Assembly (NCBI GenBank): GCA_947247005.1
Contig: OX365952.1
Coordinates: 5,540,501 to 5,604,500 of the forward strand
Origin: Spisula solida
Lineage: Eukaryota; Mollusca; Bivalvia; Venerida; Mactridae
Direction of reading: 5' to 3'
Length of the DNA: 64,000 nt
Below the pieces are notes generated by a model that saw nothing but the letters and a program-made list of their open reading frames with translations, did no database searches and was not told the origin of the DNA. Positions 10,229 through 23,310 of this stretch are shown piece by piece; within the stretch, counting starts at the first letter, position 1; every line of letters starts with the position of its first letter. The translations under genes were made by a program, and so were the position numbers.

Positions 10229-11404
10229 ACAATCACATTTTAGTAAAAGTTTAAAAACATGTGATAACGCTTGTCACTGCGTGAAATGCGCATGTATGTC
10301 ATCACCGAATTGCGTTCCGTGATGACGTCATATGTACGATATGAAATGATATTGTATTGATATTGTATTGATATTGTTCGACTAAGCTGAATATGATGGT
10401 GGTAAACTAATCGCTCCCATAGAATTCAAAACATATTTTTTCAAAACACGATTTTATAAATAATAGAACTTGGTTTTCGACATTATTGTATGTGCTTGGT
10501 ATTACATAGTTGACGGATTCTTTGTCTAACACATTTTTTAAATATTCCTTTGTATAACTGATATGATAATAACAAAATCCCTTGAAGTGTTTTGACGATA
10601 TCAACAGCAAATACATGTCCTATCTTTGGGTATGCTTGCTTATCATGACCTCATAATCTATATCTACGATCTAACTTGTGACGTAATTATGACAGTTTCG
10701 TATTTATTACACTATCTGATTACATTTGTTATCTATATCTACTCATCAGCTATTTTGTGGTGAATAAATACGTACCAAAGAACTATTGATATCTTGTTCT
10801 TTATTATTGGCAACCACTTGGAAATATACCTCTAAGGTTGCGGTAGTAAAAGTCAGTTATCTCGAGGAATAATCGGGATAGGTAAAATGTTCGAGATACG
10901 CAGTGCTCGTCATATCAAATGTGTCATTGTATTTATGATACAAGGCACACCAATCACATTATACGTCCATGTACGTGTTTAAATCATATAAACACATTTC
11001 GATTATACATTTACCGTGCGATTATATTTATTATTACCATTTGAATATCAAGAGCTAATACTTTAGACAAACATGCGTTATATCTAGTCCATTCTTTGAT
11101 AGGTCAACTACTTAATTTTGGTCCAGCAATAAAATATTTATGCTGGGGAGCCCTATCTATACGTTCCTGATTCATGAGGTTAGTTATGCAAGTCGGTTAC
11201 TTGCAAGAATATCAGTATATATACAGTTGACATGTAAATATTACAAGCGAACAAGCTTAATCCAATGATTGTTTTGAATCTCACTGATCAACACTATTTC
11301 AGTCAAATTAATATTTCGCTGGACAATCCAGCAGTCACCTTTAACTAACTATGCTTCAGGGGCGTCAAGCAAGGGAGATATACAAGTACTTTGGAAAGTT
11401 AAAG
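10229..11404. other. Intergenic, 3' of the sulfotransferase gene
   Basis: AT-rich with no supported gene. An AATAAA near 10762 is a second possible polyadenylation signal for the upstream gene. Short TGATATTGTATTGATATTG repeats lie near 10348-10376. Confidence 0.45.
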
Positions 11405-11477
11405 TCATGGTACGTGGGGATCAAACCCAAGTCCTCTCGCACTCGAAGCGGACACCCTACCACTAGACTGTTGAGAT
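11405..11477 (-). repeat. tRNA-derived SINE head
   Basis: On the minus strand it reads AGTCTAGTGGTAGGGTGTCC (A box) and GGGTTTGATCCCC (B box), about 35 bases apart, as in RNA polymerase III promoters of tRNAs. It lacks a clean acceptor stem pair, so a SINE is more likely than a tRNA gene. Similar but more degenerate heads occur at 12565-12620 and 23232-23307. Confidence 0.65.
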
Positions 11478-11744
11478 GGATTTTTGTGAACAAATATGAT
11501 AAATAATTATGAGGTCATAATATGCATAATATGCATTAGTTGTAGCGAGGAGGAATTCGGCATGTAACATGTTACTCACTTGTCACATTAATGACATGTA
11601 TGGCATGTAGATCCTCAGCTGATATACATGTATCCATTCATCTAAATATCCAGCATATTCAAATAATTACATTTTTGTACCATGTTGAGAAAATGGTCAA
11701 GATTGAACATACTCTCACAGTGTATTAACGAGTCAACTTCCGGT

Positions 11745-11905
11745 AATCGCAATACGTCATACGCGTTGAATTATAATAATAAGTCATACAGTGACCAGAA
11801 ATTAAAGATGTTTTTGCTCGCAATAAGCCATACAATTTGAGTTGTATAGTCTCCTAATAAGTCATACAGTGATTAGGTTTATACGCTGTGTAGCAAGGCT
11901 TGGTG
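11745..11905 (+). repeat. AAGTCATACAGTGACC dispersed repeat (copy 1)
   Basis: The words AAGTCATACAGTGACC, TTTTTGCTCGC, AAGCCATACA, TGTATAGTCTCC and TTAGGTTTATA recur in 52450-52710. The repeat has internal near-duplicates of the AARYCATAC word. Non-coding; class unknown. Confidence 0.6.
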
Positions 11906-12564
11906 CGAATAATAAAGTAAATGGCAAATAGGTTTAGCCACACGTTACTGATATTTAGTTAGATCTGGTCTCACTACACGTACCACGTGACTAATTCTGA
12001 CCCCTAATCGATGAGATTGAACAAGCCAAAGGGTTTATCATTTGATCAGTTGATCCATGCACTATCGTTTATAAATCCTACTAATGATCACCATGATTGT
12101 GTTAGCCCACATGCACGTGCAATGATATAAACTCACGAGGAACTACTGTGCTTTTGTCGGTCACTGATGTTTTGGATTTACTGTTAGAACTAAGATTCAG
12201 ACATTGGTATAACTCGATTATTCAGGTCAGCCAACTGCTTACATGTTACTGTGTACATAAAACATTGCATGTGGCTTAGTGAATAGGGTTAGTTTTACTT
12301 CTTTTTTCTCCAATTAAAATGTTTAAAACAATGAAAATACACTCTCGGTAGGATTTTAAAGTAGGAGTCCCAGGACTCCTTCTCAGCAAAATGTTTGAGT
12401 CCTGTGGACTCCATTCGAGTCGCGTAGCGACGAGTGGGGGAGGGTGAGGGAGGGGGTGACCCCCTCCCACAAGGAAGAGTCACTCTTTCTTAAGTTGTTT
12501 TAAGTCCCACTGGTCGGCAGTTTTCATATATATGAAAACTATTAAGTCATAATATCGTGACACG

Positions 12565-12620
12565 CGCCTGGTGATGAATTAGAGGGCTCTCGCATTCGAA
12601 GTGGACACTAGGCTATCGAC
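12565..12620 (-). repeat. Degenerate tRNA-like SINE fragment
   Basis: The minus strand reads GATAGCCTAGTGTCCACTTC then GCGAGAGCCC, resembling the SINE head at 11405-11477, but the B box is destroyed. Confidence 0.4.
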
Positions 12621-13234
12621 GTTGTTTAAAAATTAAAGATGATATGCAGTATTACACTGTTCTATGCCTTTGACTAATGAAAATATAATATAACTAATAA
12701 AAATCGCCAGGGATCGGGAATTCAGTTGGCCGCTCGGCATTCAATAGCAGAAGCTTTAATGCCAGACTTACAGACATAGCCCATATATATTACGTAGAAC
12801 TATATTATGATGCAAAGAGACGCAAGATCGAATTTGACATCATTATGTTAGATCTATATTAAATTTGGTTAAGCAATCGTGGTACAAAATCCGTCACCAA
12901 AGCGAGATAACTCTATCACCGCACTTAACTACTTAACTATCGATTGATAGCAGTAGTCTCCCTTACATTATCCGTTTTGCTTCGAATCGCATAAATCGGC
13001 AATTTTCGTGCATGATCGTATGTTTATCTTTTTAGTACACATATTTTATTTTATAAATACTTGACTGAATACAATACCTGGTACATGAGGTCACAGTGAT
13101 ATTACAGCATGTGTGTTTTATTTAATTACGTTTTAGTACATGCACGGATATACACAGAATGTATTTCCGTGGTACATGTATTTCTAAAATGAATATTATC
13201 ACATACACTGAGCACATAACTCCTAAATATATTA

Positions 13235-13310
13235 AAGAAAAGATCGAGAGAACTGATGGTCGTCATCGGGCCGGGGTTCGAGACCTAGAATCGAACCCTG
13301 GGTATATACA
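13235..13310. repeat. Possible tRNA-related SINE fragment
   Basis: GGGGTTCGAGACC on the plus strand and CAGGGTTCGATTC on the minus strand both resemble B boxes, forming a small inverted pair. No A box was assignable. Confidence 0.3.
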
Positions 13311-13594
13311 ACTCGAAGAATGAATTATGACTGGGTACTGCGGTACATGAAAGAACGACACTGGCGATAATATGTCCGTAAATGGTCCTTGGTTAAAAAG
13401 TGTGTCGTTTAAATTTTATCTAAAGTATGAAAAAATATGATACATGAGTAATTTATAGACAAAATCTGTTTAGATGTTTTAAAGTCAAACGCCTTTCTTA
13501 CAGTTTATTCCGCTGTTGATAGCTGAAACTAGGTCTTTCAGATTTTTGACCACTGGGACTGGGACTTTAAACATTTTGACAGCTGAAACTTGGA

Positions 13595-13720
13595 CTTTCT
13601 CCGTTTCAGTTGTGTGTTGAGCATTGTTGCCGTGTTATTGTGGTACGTGATGTTTTTATATTTTTCTGTGCTCGGCTGTTTAAATTAAGTGCTGCCTTCC
13701 CTGTCTGATGTTTCTATTAT
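13595..13720 (+). repeat. GCTCGGCTG dispersed repeat
   Basis: CTGTGCTCGGCTGTTTAAAT and GTGCTGCCTTCCCTGTCTGA match the copy at 5281-5445. Confidence 0.6.
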
Positions 13721-16715
13721 CGTTTTTAAATACCACCTATGAACAAATACCACTATTACAAAACCTTTATGCAAAGGCCGCATGTTTATCTCATATATGC
13801 TCAGACCATTATCAATGATATATAACCATCGAGAGTGTTTTTAAGCCGTACACTTGTTTGGAGAGGGTACGATTGGCGCATGTTTCTGAAAACATAGGAG
13901 GAGGGGCAAGTGACGGCCCACATAGACCACGTGCTTAGTGCACAGTCCGTAAAGCAAGTCACGAACGTGATGGAGTATGTGCGTTGTGCACTCTTGCATT
14001 GGTCGTAGATTTGGACCACAACTTTAGAGTGACCATTTGTGAACAAAGACCATTCATTGATGGCTACATGGGATGGTTTTGTTTGTATTAAGGCATTTGT
14101 TTAACCGGTCCACGTGATTCCCGCTCCGCCTCCAATAATAGTTATTGTCCAACATTGTTCGATGACAGAGAAGTAACCAAGGTTCGAATCGCATTTACTT
14201 TTTTATTTAAAGTTTTATATAAGATAAAGCCAATACAAGCATCCGCTTTGCTACATTTAGATTGGCATTGATCATACAGGCTTCGTATTGTCAACAAATA
14301 TAAAATATAAGGTTAAGCCAAGAGTCGTGTGGTTTTGTTTCAAAAGTAAATATTATAAGTTAATAAAGCGTCCTATCGAAACCGGTGGGGTTTCTGAATG
14401 GTATGCTATCATTATGACGGGTATTGGTATTTAATTCACAGGTGTAGCTAATCATATTTATAAAATGACTGATAAGGCGTGTCTGTGAAGTGGACAGTAG
14501 TACCCTAAGTAAATGTTATTATACTTGCATACTTTAGGTACGGCTATGCACCGCGGACCGGACTATTTGGCTTTATACTCAACCAAGGCGTCTCGGACAA
14601 CATCGGCATTTTTCATCAATTTCGTTTGAAAATTAATAGCTTTTCTTTGCTAAAGCTCCTGAAATGTTTAATGACCAATTTATCTTTAAATGGTTTTAAG
14701 TGGATCTGGTCGTGGCATAATATTGTTGATAAACATAACGATATGAAGTAAATTCGGAAGTAAATTGGATTTAAATGGTTGTTTTGGATTAGAACTTCAG
14801 CGGTGAATTTTGGTTGAAAGGTAATAAGTCACGTATTCGGATTAATGCTCGATCGATTGCCGCTTAAATGATCGGCGTAGTTTTTATATGATTTCATACT
14901 TGTCTTGTACAAACCCTCGTCAAGATCGCAACAATCAAAGCCGCCGACAATCAACACTGCTGGGGGTGTGTTCAAAATTGAATTTCATATTAATTATTAA
15001 CACCGATGGTGATTATATTTTCGAAGGATCTGGCAGATTTCGGCACATAATGACACTATCCGTTTTATGACATATATTGAATTATGATAAGTCGTGGGTT
15101 AATACCGTGTTTATCGGAGGCCGTGATTGGGGAAAATCACTAAGTATAAACAATGTCCATGTCTTGTCATAACAGAATGAGGACACTAAGCCGCGAGAAA
15201 ATGATTATTTTTTTAAAATCGAACTAGTCAAAGACTTCAAGAGCTCGAAAAACTGGACCAGTTTAACTGGTGCTGTAGTGGAAACGTTTTTAAAGGGTCA
15301 TTCGTGTGAAGATAGAGAAAATCGGTTACTTATGATTCGACTGATTTCAGACCGTCTCTCCGCCGCTTCCATGGGTCTTTGACATTATTATATGCGCCTG
15401 AATGATCCGATGTGATCTTCCTCAAATTTCCAGTTACCGTATCACCTGGACTATAATGGAAATTGGTTTGCCAATAATGTTGGTACCTGCAGAAACTAAA
15501 TACTTTTTTTACCGTGGTCGTCTCAAACCCAACTCATTGGTCCTCTTATGTGGCATATCTACACGTTTTCTTTCAAAGTAATATCTTTATTTTATTCCAC
15601 TTAGTATGATCCACGCGTAATGCTCTTTCCCCCGCCAAAATCCGCGAAAATTCATACCAAAAAAAACTCCAAGAAATCCACATGACGGTCACGATCGGTG
15701 AGGGTAACGCAAGGGGCGCAGTCGTTGGATTGTCTAAACGAAATTAAGGAGCTTAATTCTATAAATTATACCCGTGATTCTTTTTTACTACAAACAATGA
15801 TACGGAATGGAATGTTTTAGACAATTTTCTGATAACCGCTTTAGCGTCTCTAGAATGACTCGGTTCAATAATAGTTTCTGGTGATACTTAAACAATGGTA
15901 GATAAAGTCGTCTGCGTCGCTTAATTAGGACAAATTTCTCTTCTGGCCTGTACTTCGAAATAATCGTCAATCTAATTCCTCCAATTATTCAGCATTGAGT
16001 TGGACGCAATGGATGTTAAATCGCTTTTGTAAATCGAAGTAAAAGTCATTAGATTTCCAAATTCCTGGTCCCAAAGGGTCCGCGGAAATTTAGGATCGCT
16101 TTCAAAAATGTCACAGTAATTGTTTTCATTTGAAATTATGGCGGTTTAATACGGAGCGAACTGATCACCAACGTTACCATTCTGCTACCGACAGACACGA
16201 GGGTGCTAAATTCAAAACTGATTTTATTCGATTTCCCACATAGACATGCAAGCTAACGTGACATAACGTAGTTTAAATAATAGATTCTTGTAAGCACTCG
16301 ATTCCAATCGTTTAACAGTAATGTTTTCAAACTCTTCGCAAAATTATGCCGACTGTAAATTCATATCTCCGTAATTAGGCGACATGTTCTATGAAAGCTA
16401 TATATAACGCTAGAGACAAAAAATATAACATAATAGGCAATTTATCGTAATATCGGCATGCTGAAATGGAGTCCGGATTTTAAGATGAAAAATAAATGCG
16501 TGGAAATATGGTGTCGTAAGCTATGGATCGTTTTTAGATTTTAAATTGCTGTGTATTTTAACATACTATGATGGCGACAGCAATCTTACGTTCTGGTATC
16601 TGCTGGGACATTATGAGATAGGCTAAGGCATAGCTTGTCTTGTCTCAAATTGGCACGTAATTAAGAACAACAAAATTGTCAAAGCGGTCTAAAATATTAT
16701 TTCAACAGGAACTAA
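13721..16715. other. 3 kb without recognised gene or repeat
   Basis: Apparently single-copy sequence with no ORF of note. A B-box-like GGTTCGAATC lies near 14182 without other tRNA features. Regulatory sequence or unrecognised UTR cannot be excluded. Confidence 0.4.
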
Positions 16716-16990
16716 ATTACTTAGAACTACATGTAATTCGTTAGTCGAAAAAAATAAAATAATTTTAATGTCATATTATGTACACTGAGGGATGTTCTTT
16801 AAGTTCAATAGAAACTTAACTACATGTACAAGACTTATTCATTAGCCGAAAAAACATAATAATCTTGATATGATATTATGTACAAGGGGTGTTATGTAAG
16901 TTCAATAGAAACTTAATTATTATACATTATTATCATTAGCCGAAAAACAATATAATTTTAATATTTTTATATCATGTACACGAGGTTTAT
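16716..16990 (+). repeat. Degenerate tandem triplication, unit about 105 bp
   Basis: Three successive blocks share TTAGYCGAAAAA, TAATMTTRAT, ATTATGTACA and a G-rich step. AGTTCAATAGAAACTTAA follows the first two. Confidence 0.7.
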
Positions 16991-17185
16991 AAAATTATTA
17001 TGCTTTTATTTATCCTCGCCACCGGGTGACCCATATGAGCGATTCCACATGAGAGGTTAGTCATTTTAGTTTTTTTGGATAGTGCATGATGCACAAGATG
17101 TCCCAGTTCCGGAAGTATTCCTGGTTCTTTTACGTTCCCAATGTAAGTATCATACACGGAACCTCGGTTTTTTAAGTCTCAGACA

Positions 17186-17255
17186 CCAGAGAAGACCCGG
17201 AAATACCGGACGGAGAAGACGGAAAATACCGGACGGAGATGACGGAAACATCTGA
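17186..17255 (+). repeat. Short minisatellite, unit about 23 bp
   Basis: ACCGGACGGAGAAGACGGAAA is repeated with small changes about 2.5 times. Confidence 0.6.
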
Positions 17256-17440
17256 TGTTTCACGATTGGTGTATTTGCATTAAAATAATCAATGCTCCTT
17301 TATAGCCCATCAAATGTGTATTTCCCTCAGTTTTAAAACATTAATTCATTGATGTTTAGGGAAACTTGCAAGAGAGTTAACAAATTGTTTCAGTCCTTGA
17401 TAAAACTATAAAAACTAGAAAATCAATAACAATCGAAACC

Positions 17441-17580
17441 TTATAGGAGAGATCACCGTATTCATATGCAAAATGCCCACCGGCAATCTATTGGATGAAT
17501 GAACAATAAAAACCTGCTATTCACCAATAGCTAGCTGGTGGTACTCATCCCTTTGTATACAAACATGATCTCTCCTATAT
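17441..17580. mobile_element. Small hairpin MITE (copy 2)
   Basis: The end TTATAGGAGAGATCA is inverted against TGATCTCTCCTATAT; TA or TATA duplications flank the TIR core. The interior matches the copy at 8397-8531 and folds on itself (CACCGGC...GCTGGTG). The TA target suggests a Tc1/mariner-mobilised MITE (inference). Confidence 0.78.
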
Positions 17581-18639
17581 CTTTGTTTTGAAAATAAGAA
17601 ATAGACGCATTCCCCTCTACTACAGATGACCATTACAATATTACAGTTTAAAACAATAGTTTGAAGATTGGTATTTAAATATTTCTTGCAATATAACACT
17701 GATGCTTAGTAGTTCCGTTAAGTAACTTCAAAGAAATATTAGAATTTAATTAAAGCAATTAATTAAACATTAGTTTATAGTGAGGTGCGAGAAAGTTATT
17801 TTTTTATTTTTTATATTAAATAGATCTACATCCTATAAAGCAGTCATCTGATTTAAACAGTCACATTTAATGCATCCACTGGAATGAATGTCCGTTAAAG
17901 ACGGGTTGTATCGTATTTCTAAATTGGTGTAGCGATATTCATAAACCTAATAAACGCCTTTGTTTTCGGATTAGCGATACAATCAACTCCTAGTATCTCG
18001 ACTCCTGCAGACAAACCAAGAATTAATTGAACAACTATATCGTATTATCTCGAATCGTTCTTCAACTTCCCATTTACATATTGGCCTGTTTAGCGTCGTT
18101 TGTCTTTAAACGATCAGTATTGTTTTCGATTTAACACGAACGGTGTTTAGATGGCACCTAAATTGATCTTAATGAATCTTTCTCGCTGACAGATATATAG
18201 AACATGGCTCTTGTACTATCAATAACCCACGAGAAACAATGCAATTATCTAGCCTAATATCAATTGACGCGTTTCAAGGCAAGCTTGGATGATGTCGGAT
18301 AGCTAAGCGTCTATTCTCACTCTTTATTGGTGAGAATTGTGTGATTGTTTTACCCCCTGAAGCAGTAAACGTCATGTGCGTCATCTCAACATCATCTTAA
18401 TGTGGCTATGTGCATCACAATTAATTACGGAGCGTGTTATTGTATGCATTCTATCTATATCCAGTGATTTGTACAATTTAAGAAGTAATCTCTCGAATTA
18501 TTATTACCCCTCTTCCATGTGCTAACATTTAGCACAAATTGTCACTGTTAGAACATGCCCTGTCATTCGTCTAAAGCATATTGTTAGCACATTGTTTTCA
18601 AACACACATCATATTACATTAACCGTATTTTTTAGACTA
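17581..18639. other. About 1 kb without recognised feature
   Basis: Non-repetitive AT-rich sequence, no gene supported. It looks less degenerate in composition than the surrounding repeats, but I cannot test conservation. Confidence 0.35.
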
Positions 18640-20670
18640 CAGTGTAACCTCTCCAGAGCAGCCCTCCATACAGCAATAACGTCTCCATAGCCACCCTTCC
18701 TTAAGCAACAACGTCTCCATGGCATCCCTCTATAGAGAAACAACCTTATCAGAGCAGCCCTCCATAGTGCAACAACCTCTCCAGAGCAGCCCTCCATAGA
18801 GTAACATCGTCTTCATAGCAGCCCTCTATAGAGAAACAACCTTATCAGAGTAGCCCTCCATAGTGCAACAACCTCTCCAGAGCAACCCTCCATAGTGCAA
18901 CAACCTCTCCATAATAGCCCTCCATAGAGCAACAACCACCCCAGAGCAGCCCTCCATAGTGCAACAACCTCTCCAGAGTAGCCCTCCATAGTGCAACAAC
19001 CTCTCCAGAGCAGCCCTCCATAGTGCAACAACCTCTCCATAATAGCCCTCCATAGTGCAACAACCACCCCAGAGCAGCCCTCCATAGTGCAACAACCTCT
19101 CCAGAGCAGCCCTCCATAGTGCAACAACCTCTCCAGAGTAGCCCTCCATCGAGCAACAACCTCTCCATAGTAGCCCTCCATAGTGCAACAACCTCTCCAG
19201 AGTAGCCCTCCATCGAGCAACAACCACCCCAGAGCAGCCCTCCATAGTGCAACAACCTCTCCAGAGTAGCCCTCCATCGAGCAACAACCACCCCAGAGCA
19301 GCCCTCCATAGTGCAACAACCTCTCCAGAGTAGCCCTCCATAGTGCAACAACCACCCCAGAGCAGCCCTCCATAGTGCAACAACCTCTCCAGAGTAGCCC
19401 TCCATCGAGCAACAACCTCTCCATAGTAGCCCTCCATAGTGCAACAACCTCTCCAGAGTAGCCCTCCATCGAGCAACAACCACCCCAGAGCAGCCCTCCA
19501 TAGTGCAACAACCTCTCCAGAGTAGCCCTCCATCGAGCAACAACCACCCCAGAGCAGCCCTCCATAGTGCAACAACCTCTCCAGAGTAGCCCTCCATAGT
19601 GCAACAACCTCTCCATAGTAGCCCTCCATAGAGCAACAACCTCTCCAGAGTAGCCCTCCATAGTGCAACAACCTCTCCAGAGCAGCCTTCATAGTGCAAC
19701 AACCTCTCCAGAGTAGCCCTCCATAGAGCAACAACCTCTCCAGAGTAGCCCTCCATAGTGCAACAACCTCTCCAGAGTAGCCCTCCATAGTGCAACAACC
19801 TCTCCATAGTAGCCCTCCATAGAGCAACAACCTCTCCAGAGCAGCCCTCCATAGAGCAACAACCTCTCCAGAGCATCCCTCCATAGTGTAACAACCTCTC
19901 CAGAGCATCCCTCCATAGTGTAACAACCTCTCCCGAGCATTCCCCATAGTGTAACAACCTCTCCAGAGCAGCCCTCCATAGAGCAACAACCTCTCCAGAG
20001 CATCCCCCATAGTGTAACAACCTCTCCAGAGCATCCCCCATAGTGTAACAACCTCTCCAGAGCATTCCCCATAGTGTAACAACCACTCCAAAGCATTCCC
20101 CATAGTGTAACAACCTCTCCAGAGCAGCCCTCCATAGAGCAACAACCTCTCCAGAGCATCCCCCATAGTGTAACAACCTCTCCAGAGCATCCCCCATAGT
20201 GTAACAACCTCTCCAGAGCATTCCCCATAGTGTAACAACCACTCCAGAGCATTCCCCATAGTGTAACAACCACTCCAGAGCATCCCCCATAGTGTAACAA
20301 CCTCTCCAGAGCATTCCCCATAGTGTAACAACCTCTCCAGAGCATCCCCCATAGTGTAACAACCTCTCCAGAGCAGCCCTCCATAGTGTAACAACCACTC
20401 CAGAGCATTCCCCATAGTGTAACAACCTCTCCAGAGCATTCCCCATAGTGTAACAACCTCTCCAGAGCATCCCCCATAGTGCAACAACCTCTCCAGAGCA
20501 TTCCCCATAGTGTAGCAACCTCTCCAGAGCATTCCCCATAGTGTAACAACCTCTCCAGAGCAGCCCTCCATAGTGCAACAACCTCTCCAGAGCATCCCCC
20601 ATAGTGTAACAACCTCTCCAGAGCAGCCCTCCATAGAGTAACAACCTCTCCAGAGCATTCCTCAATAGTT
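18640..20670. repeat. Satellite array, 32-bp and 31-bp units, about 64 copies
   Basis: The proximal part (to about 19870) is built of a 32-bp unit with CTCTCCAGAGCAGCCCTCCA followed by TAGTGCAACAAC. The distal part is mostly a 31-bp variant with AGCATCCCCCATAGTGTAAC, interspersed with 32-bp units. Both edges are degenerate. Around 19220-19560 the units alternate (CCACCCCAGAGC then CTCTCCAGAGTAGC with CATCGAGC), forming 64-bp dimers. The absence of stops in the unit creates long spurious open frames in all three minus frames. Confidence 0.97.
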
Positions 20671-21643
20671 CCAGAAGTAACCATTTACTGTACAGATTGC
20701 CTCTCCAGAACAGCTACACCTGTACAACAAAACGTTCTGTTTCCCAAAGCGTGTTGGTCTAGAGAGGTTTTACTGTTTAGTGAAACCATTCGCTAGAAAA
20801 GCAAACATAGAACGATATGCCTGGTATCTGATACTAGGGGGACTTTGGTTTATTCATATTTTGAACTAAATATGCACATTATAACCTCGGTAAAGCAACA
20901 TTGTTTGGAAAACTCAAAGTTTTGTTATTGTACAGATGCTTTTGTTTTAAAGAGGTAAACTTGTTAATAAATGGTGACTTTTGGAACAAAATGATAATGT
21001 TGTTATTGGGAGGGTCGCTCCGGAGACTTTGGTGTCGTGACATATAATTCGTTAGTAGAAAAACAGTACGTATACATGTAACTCATCTATATATAACGTA
21101 TGTTACTCATATATAACATATGAAACACATATAAAACGTATGGAACACATACACATATAGTACGTATGTAACACATACTAATTATATAGCATTATATTTT
21201 ATATCACCGATAATTACATTAAAGTCGGAGTGCTATTTTATTCGGGCCATTTCCGTCACATGATATTTGGAAATCACCGCTGTGCTTGGCTTCGTGGCAC
21301 CGGAAATCATAAACGATAATTCCTGATAATGTCCGAACATTCAGATTATTGGGTGTCTAGTTCCTACCATGCATTATGGCCAGTATTCACCAAATTTTGG
21401 AATGGTATATCTGTGAGCGATTGTCAGAAAGCATGATATATCCCACGGAAGAGGTTCAATTAAGATAACATAACATAAACTTAAATAAATGGGTAAATAA
21501 TTGGTATACCATGCATGTTTATCACAATAAGTTGCAATAAAATGCTGTATCAACATTGTCAGAATTGGTTACAAGATAAGAAATTTATTTCTAGTAAAAC
21601 ACCTGTTTCTGTTATTCAGCTTCCGAAATGTAATTTGTAGGAT
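20671..21643. other. About 1 kb without gene
   Basis: Contains decayed satellite edge (CTCTCCAGAACAGC at 20701). An irregular 20-25-bp tandem of ACGTATGTAACACATA-like words lies at about 21060-21180. No coding evidence. Confidence 0.5.
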
Positions 21644-21682
21644 CACGTGATATCAGCATACCACGTGATGTTATACCACGTG
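21644..21682. promoter_or_regulatory. Cluster of three CACGTG E-boxes
   Basis: Perfect CACGTG palindromes at 21644-21649, 21662-21667 and 21677-21682 in near-repeats of ACCACGTGATG. They could bind bHLH proteins such as Myc/USF types (family knowledge). There is no adjacent gene, so the role is unknown. Confidence 0.4.
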
Positions 21683-22028
21683 GTATTATAAGTAACCACT
21701 ATTTATTTCACAGGTTCAAGCTTGTAAATACAAAAATACATATGCACTTAGATCAATTTCTGTAGATTTACCTTTTTTTCTTTGTCAATTACTAAGTCTG
21801 TAACAATCAGTTATTTTGTTCGTTATTCATTCCGCTTTAGCATGAAATACAGCATTATTTGCGGGTCTGGTCCTTTGTTTTTCGAGGGTTCGACCATTTG
21901 GTCAGAAATTCGGCTTAATTGTTCGGCTCTTCGCCTGTTTCCACCAACAAAATAACTGTTGTTGAAGTACCGTGAAGTTCTTAAGGATCAAGGTATAATA
22001 AACGTTTGGATTACAACTGACACTGCGT

Positions 22029-22032
22029 CAGA

Positions 22033-22071
<39 letters not shown>

Positions 22072-22113
22072 TCAATTCAATTCAATTCAATCATCCATCC
22101 ATCCATCCATCCA
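22029..22113 (+). repeat. Compound microsatellite (AATC)n-(AATTC)n-(ATCC)n
   Basis: Eight or so AATC units run into four TTCAA units and then six CATC units. Confidence 0.97.
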
Positions 22114-22465
22114 TAACCTAACCAGTTTTTCTTGACTGTATTCAAACCAGTACTAACTTAGGAATTCCCTGTCGGATTTTTCATTATCTTTAACCCTTCC
22201 ACTAGGAACCAGCAACTTAAACTCATTTGCAGTGGTTTTAAAACAGGTCAATCGGAGTGCATGGTATACAATCTTTAAGATACAATAACTCCCGAATAGA
22301 CCACGGAAGCCAGTCATCTATAGACATGTATGAATCAACTTGTATCGACGTCCTAATCTGTACTACGGCAAGTCAGTCCGTGGCACTGTTTAATTAGTTT
22401 ATACTAATTTATAATAGGTTAATTGCGAAACTTTTTTGTCCAAATTATATTAATCACTCTCTAGA

Positions 22466-23310
22466 AGTTGACAATAGGACAGGGAAGGCAGCACTCAACT
22501 TAAACAGCCGAGCACTGAAAACATAAAAAAGCAGTATACATAACACAATTACTACAAAAAGACGATTCATAACAAAAAGGCATGTTGACAATGCACACTA
22601 GGACAACGCAATCACGACATCCCACACCGAAAGTCTGCCGCCTAAGTATGTCAAATTAAACCGGAGTAAGAGCCAGGTGACAAGAATATAACAAACGGAC
22701 AACACACATCACAGGGACAAGCCACAACAGATACAATGGACATACTATTTTGGAAGATACTATATAAGCAGCCTTATGCTGGACAATGAAATTGCAAAGG
22801 GAACATACACAATGAACACAGTTACGCAAAAAAGCACAATGGTCAAATATGTTTTTAATTTTATATTTATACTATGAAGTGGACAAAACATACATAAAGG
22901 AAGGTTGACAAAGGGGCTCCCGCCTTGGTACGGACAGCAACAGGTGCCATTGGGGGGGGGGGGGGTTAACGTTTACAGTGCACCAAACATCAGCCTTATC
23001 CCACAGACAATCGTATAGAACAGGATAGTGTAACAGTGTCCCGCCATGTAATGCCTTCTAACAAAAAGGCCACAGTGACAGGTAAAAAGACTGTTAAACA
23101 TAAAAACAGCCACCAAGTAGCATATTCCTGCTGGTATCCATCGCCACGAGGGTATGAGGGAGCAACGCCATGGTTATGATGTGCGTCTAGCAAGGGAATT
23201 ACTGGTACAATTTGTATTTCGTCTTTGGCATTACACAGCCTGAGATCTAACCCAGGTCCTTCGGCACTCGCAGCATTTGCTCTGCCACTAGGCTATCGAG
23301 GAGGCACTTT
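22466..23310 (-). repeat. GCTCGGCTG family copy, minus strand, with tRNA-like end
   Basis: The minus strand contains the CTGTTTAAGTTGAGTGCTGC / CTTCCCTGTC module at the 22466-22530 end. A tRNA-like module (GATAGCCTAGTGGCAGAGC and GGGTTAGATCTC) sits at 23232-23307. If these are one element, it is a tRNA-headed retroposon of about 0.8 kb; otherwise two neighbouring insertions. A run of 14 G lies at 22952-22965. Confidence 0.5.

Noticed and set aside
11405..11477. Functional tRNA gene
   Set aside because: A and B boxes are present but no convincing acceptor-stem pairing is visible, and related degenerate heads lie nearby, which fits a SINE.
18640..20670. CRISPR array
   Set aside because: Units are contiguous with no unique spacers, and the genome is eukaryotic.
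18813..20684. Very long minus-strand open frames (up to about 610 codons) over the 31/32-bp satellite
   Set aside because: All three minus frames are open because the repeat unit lacks stops, the peptide only repeats the unit, and phase drifts between the 31- and 32-bp units.
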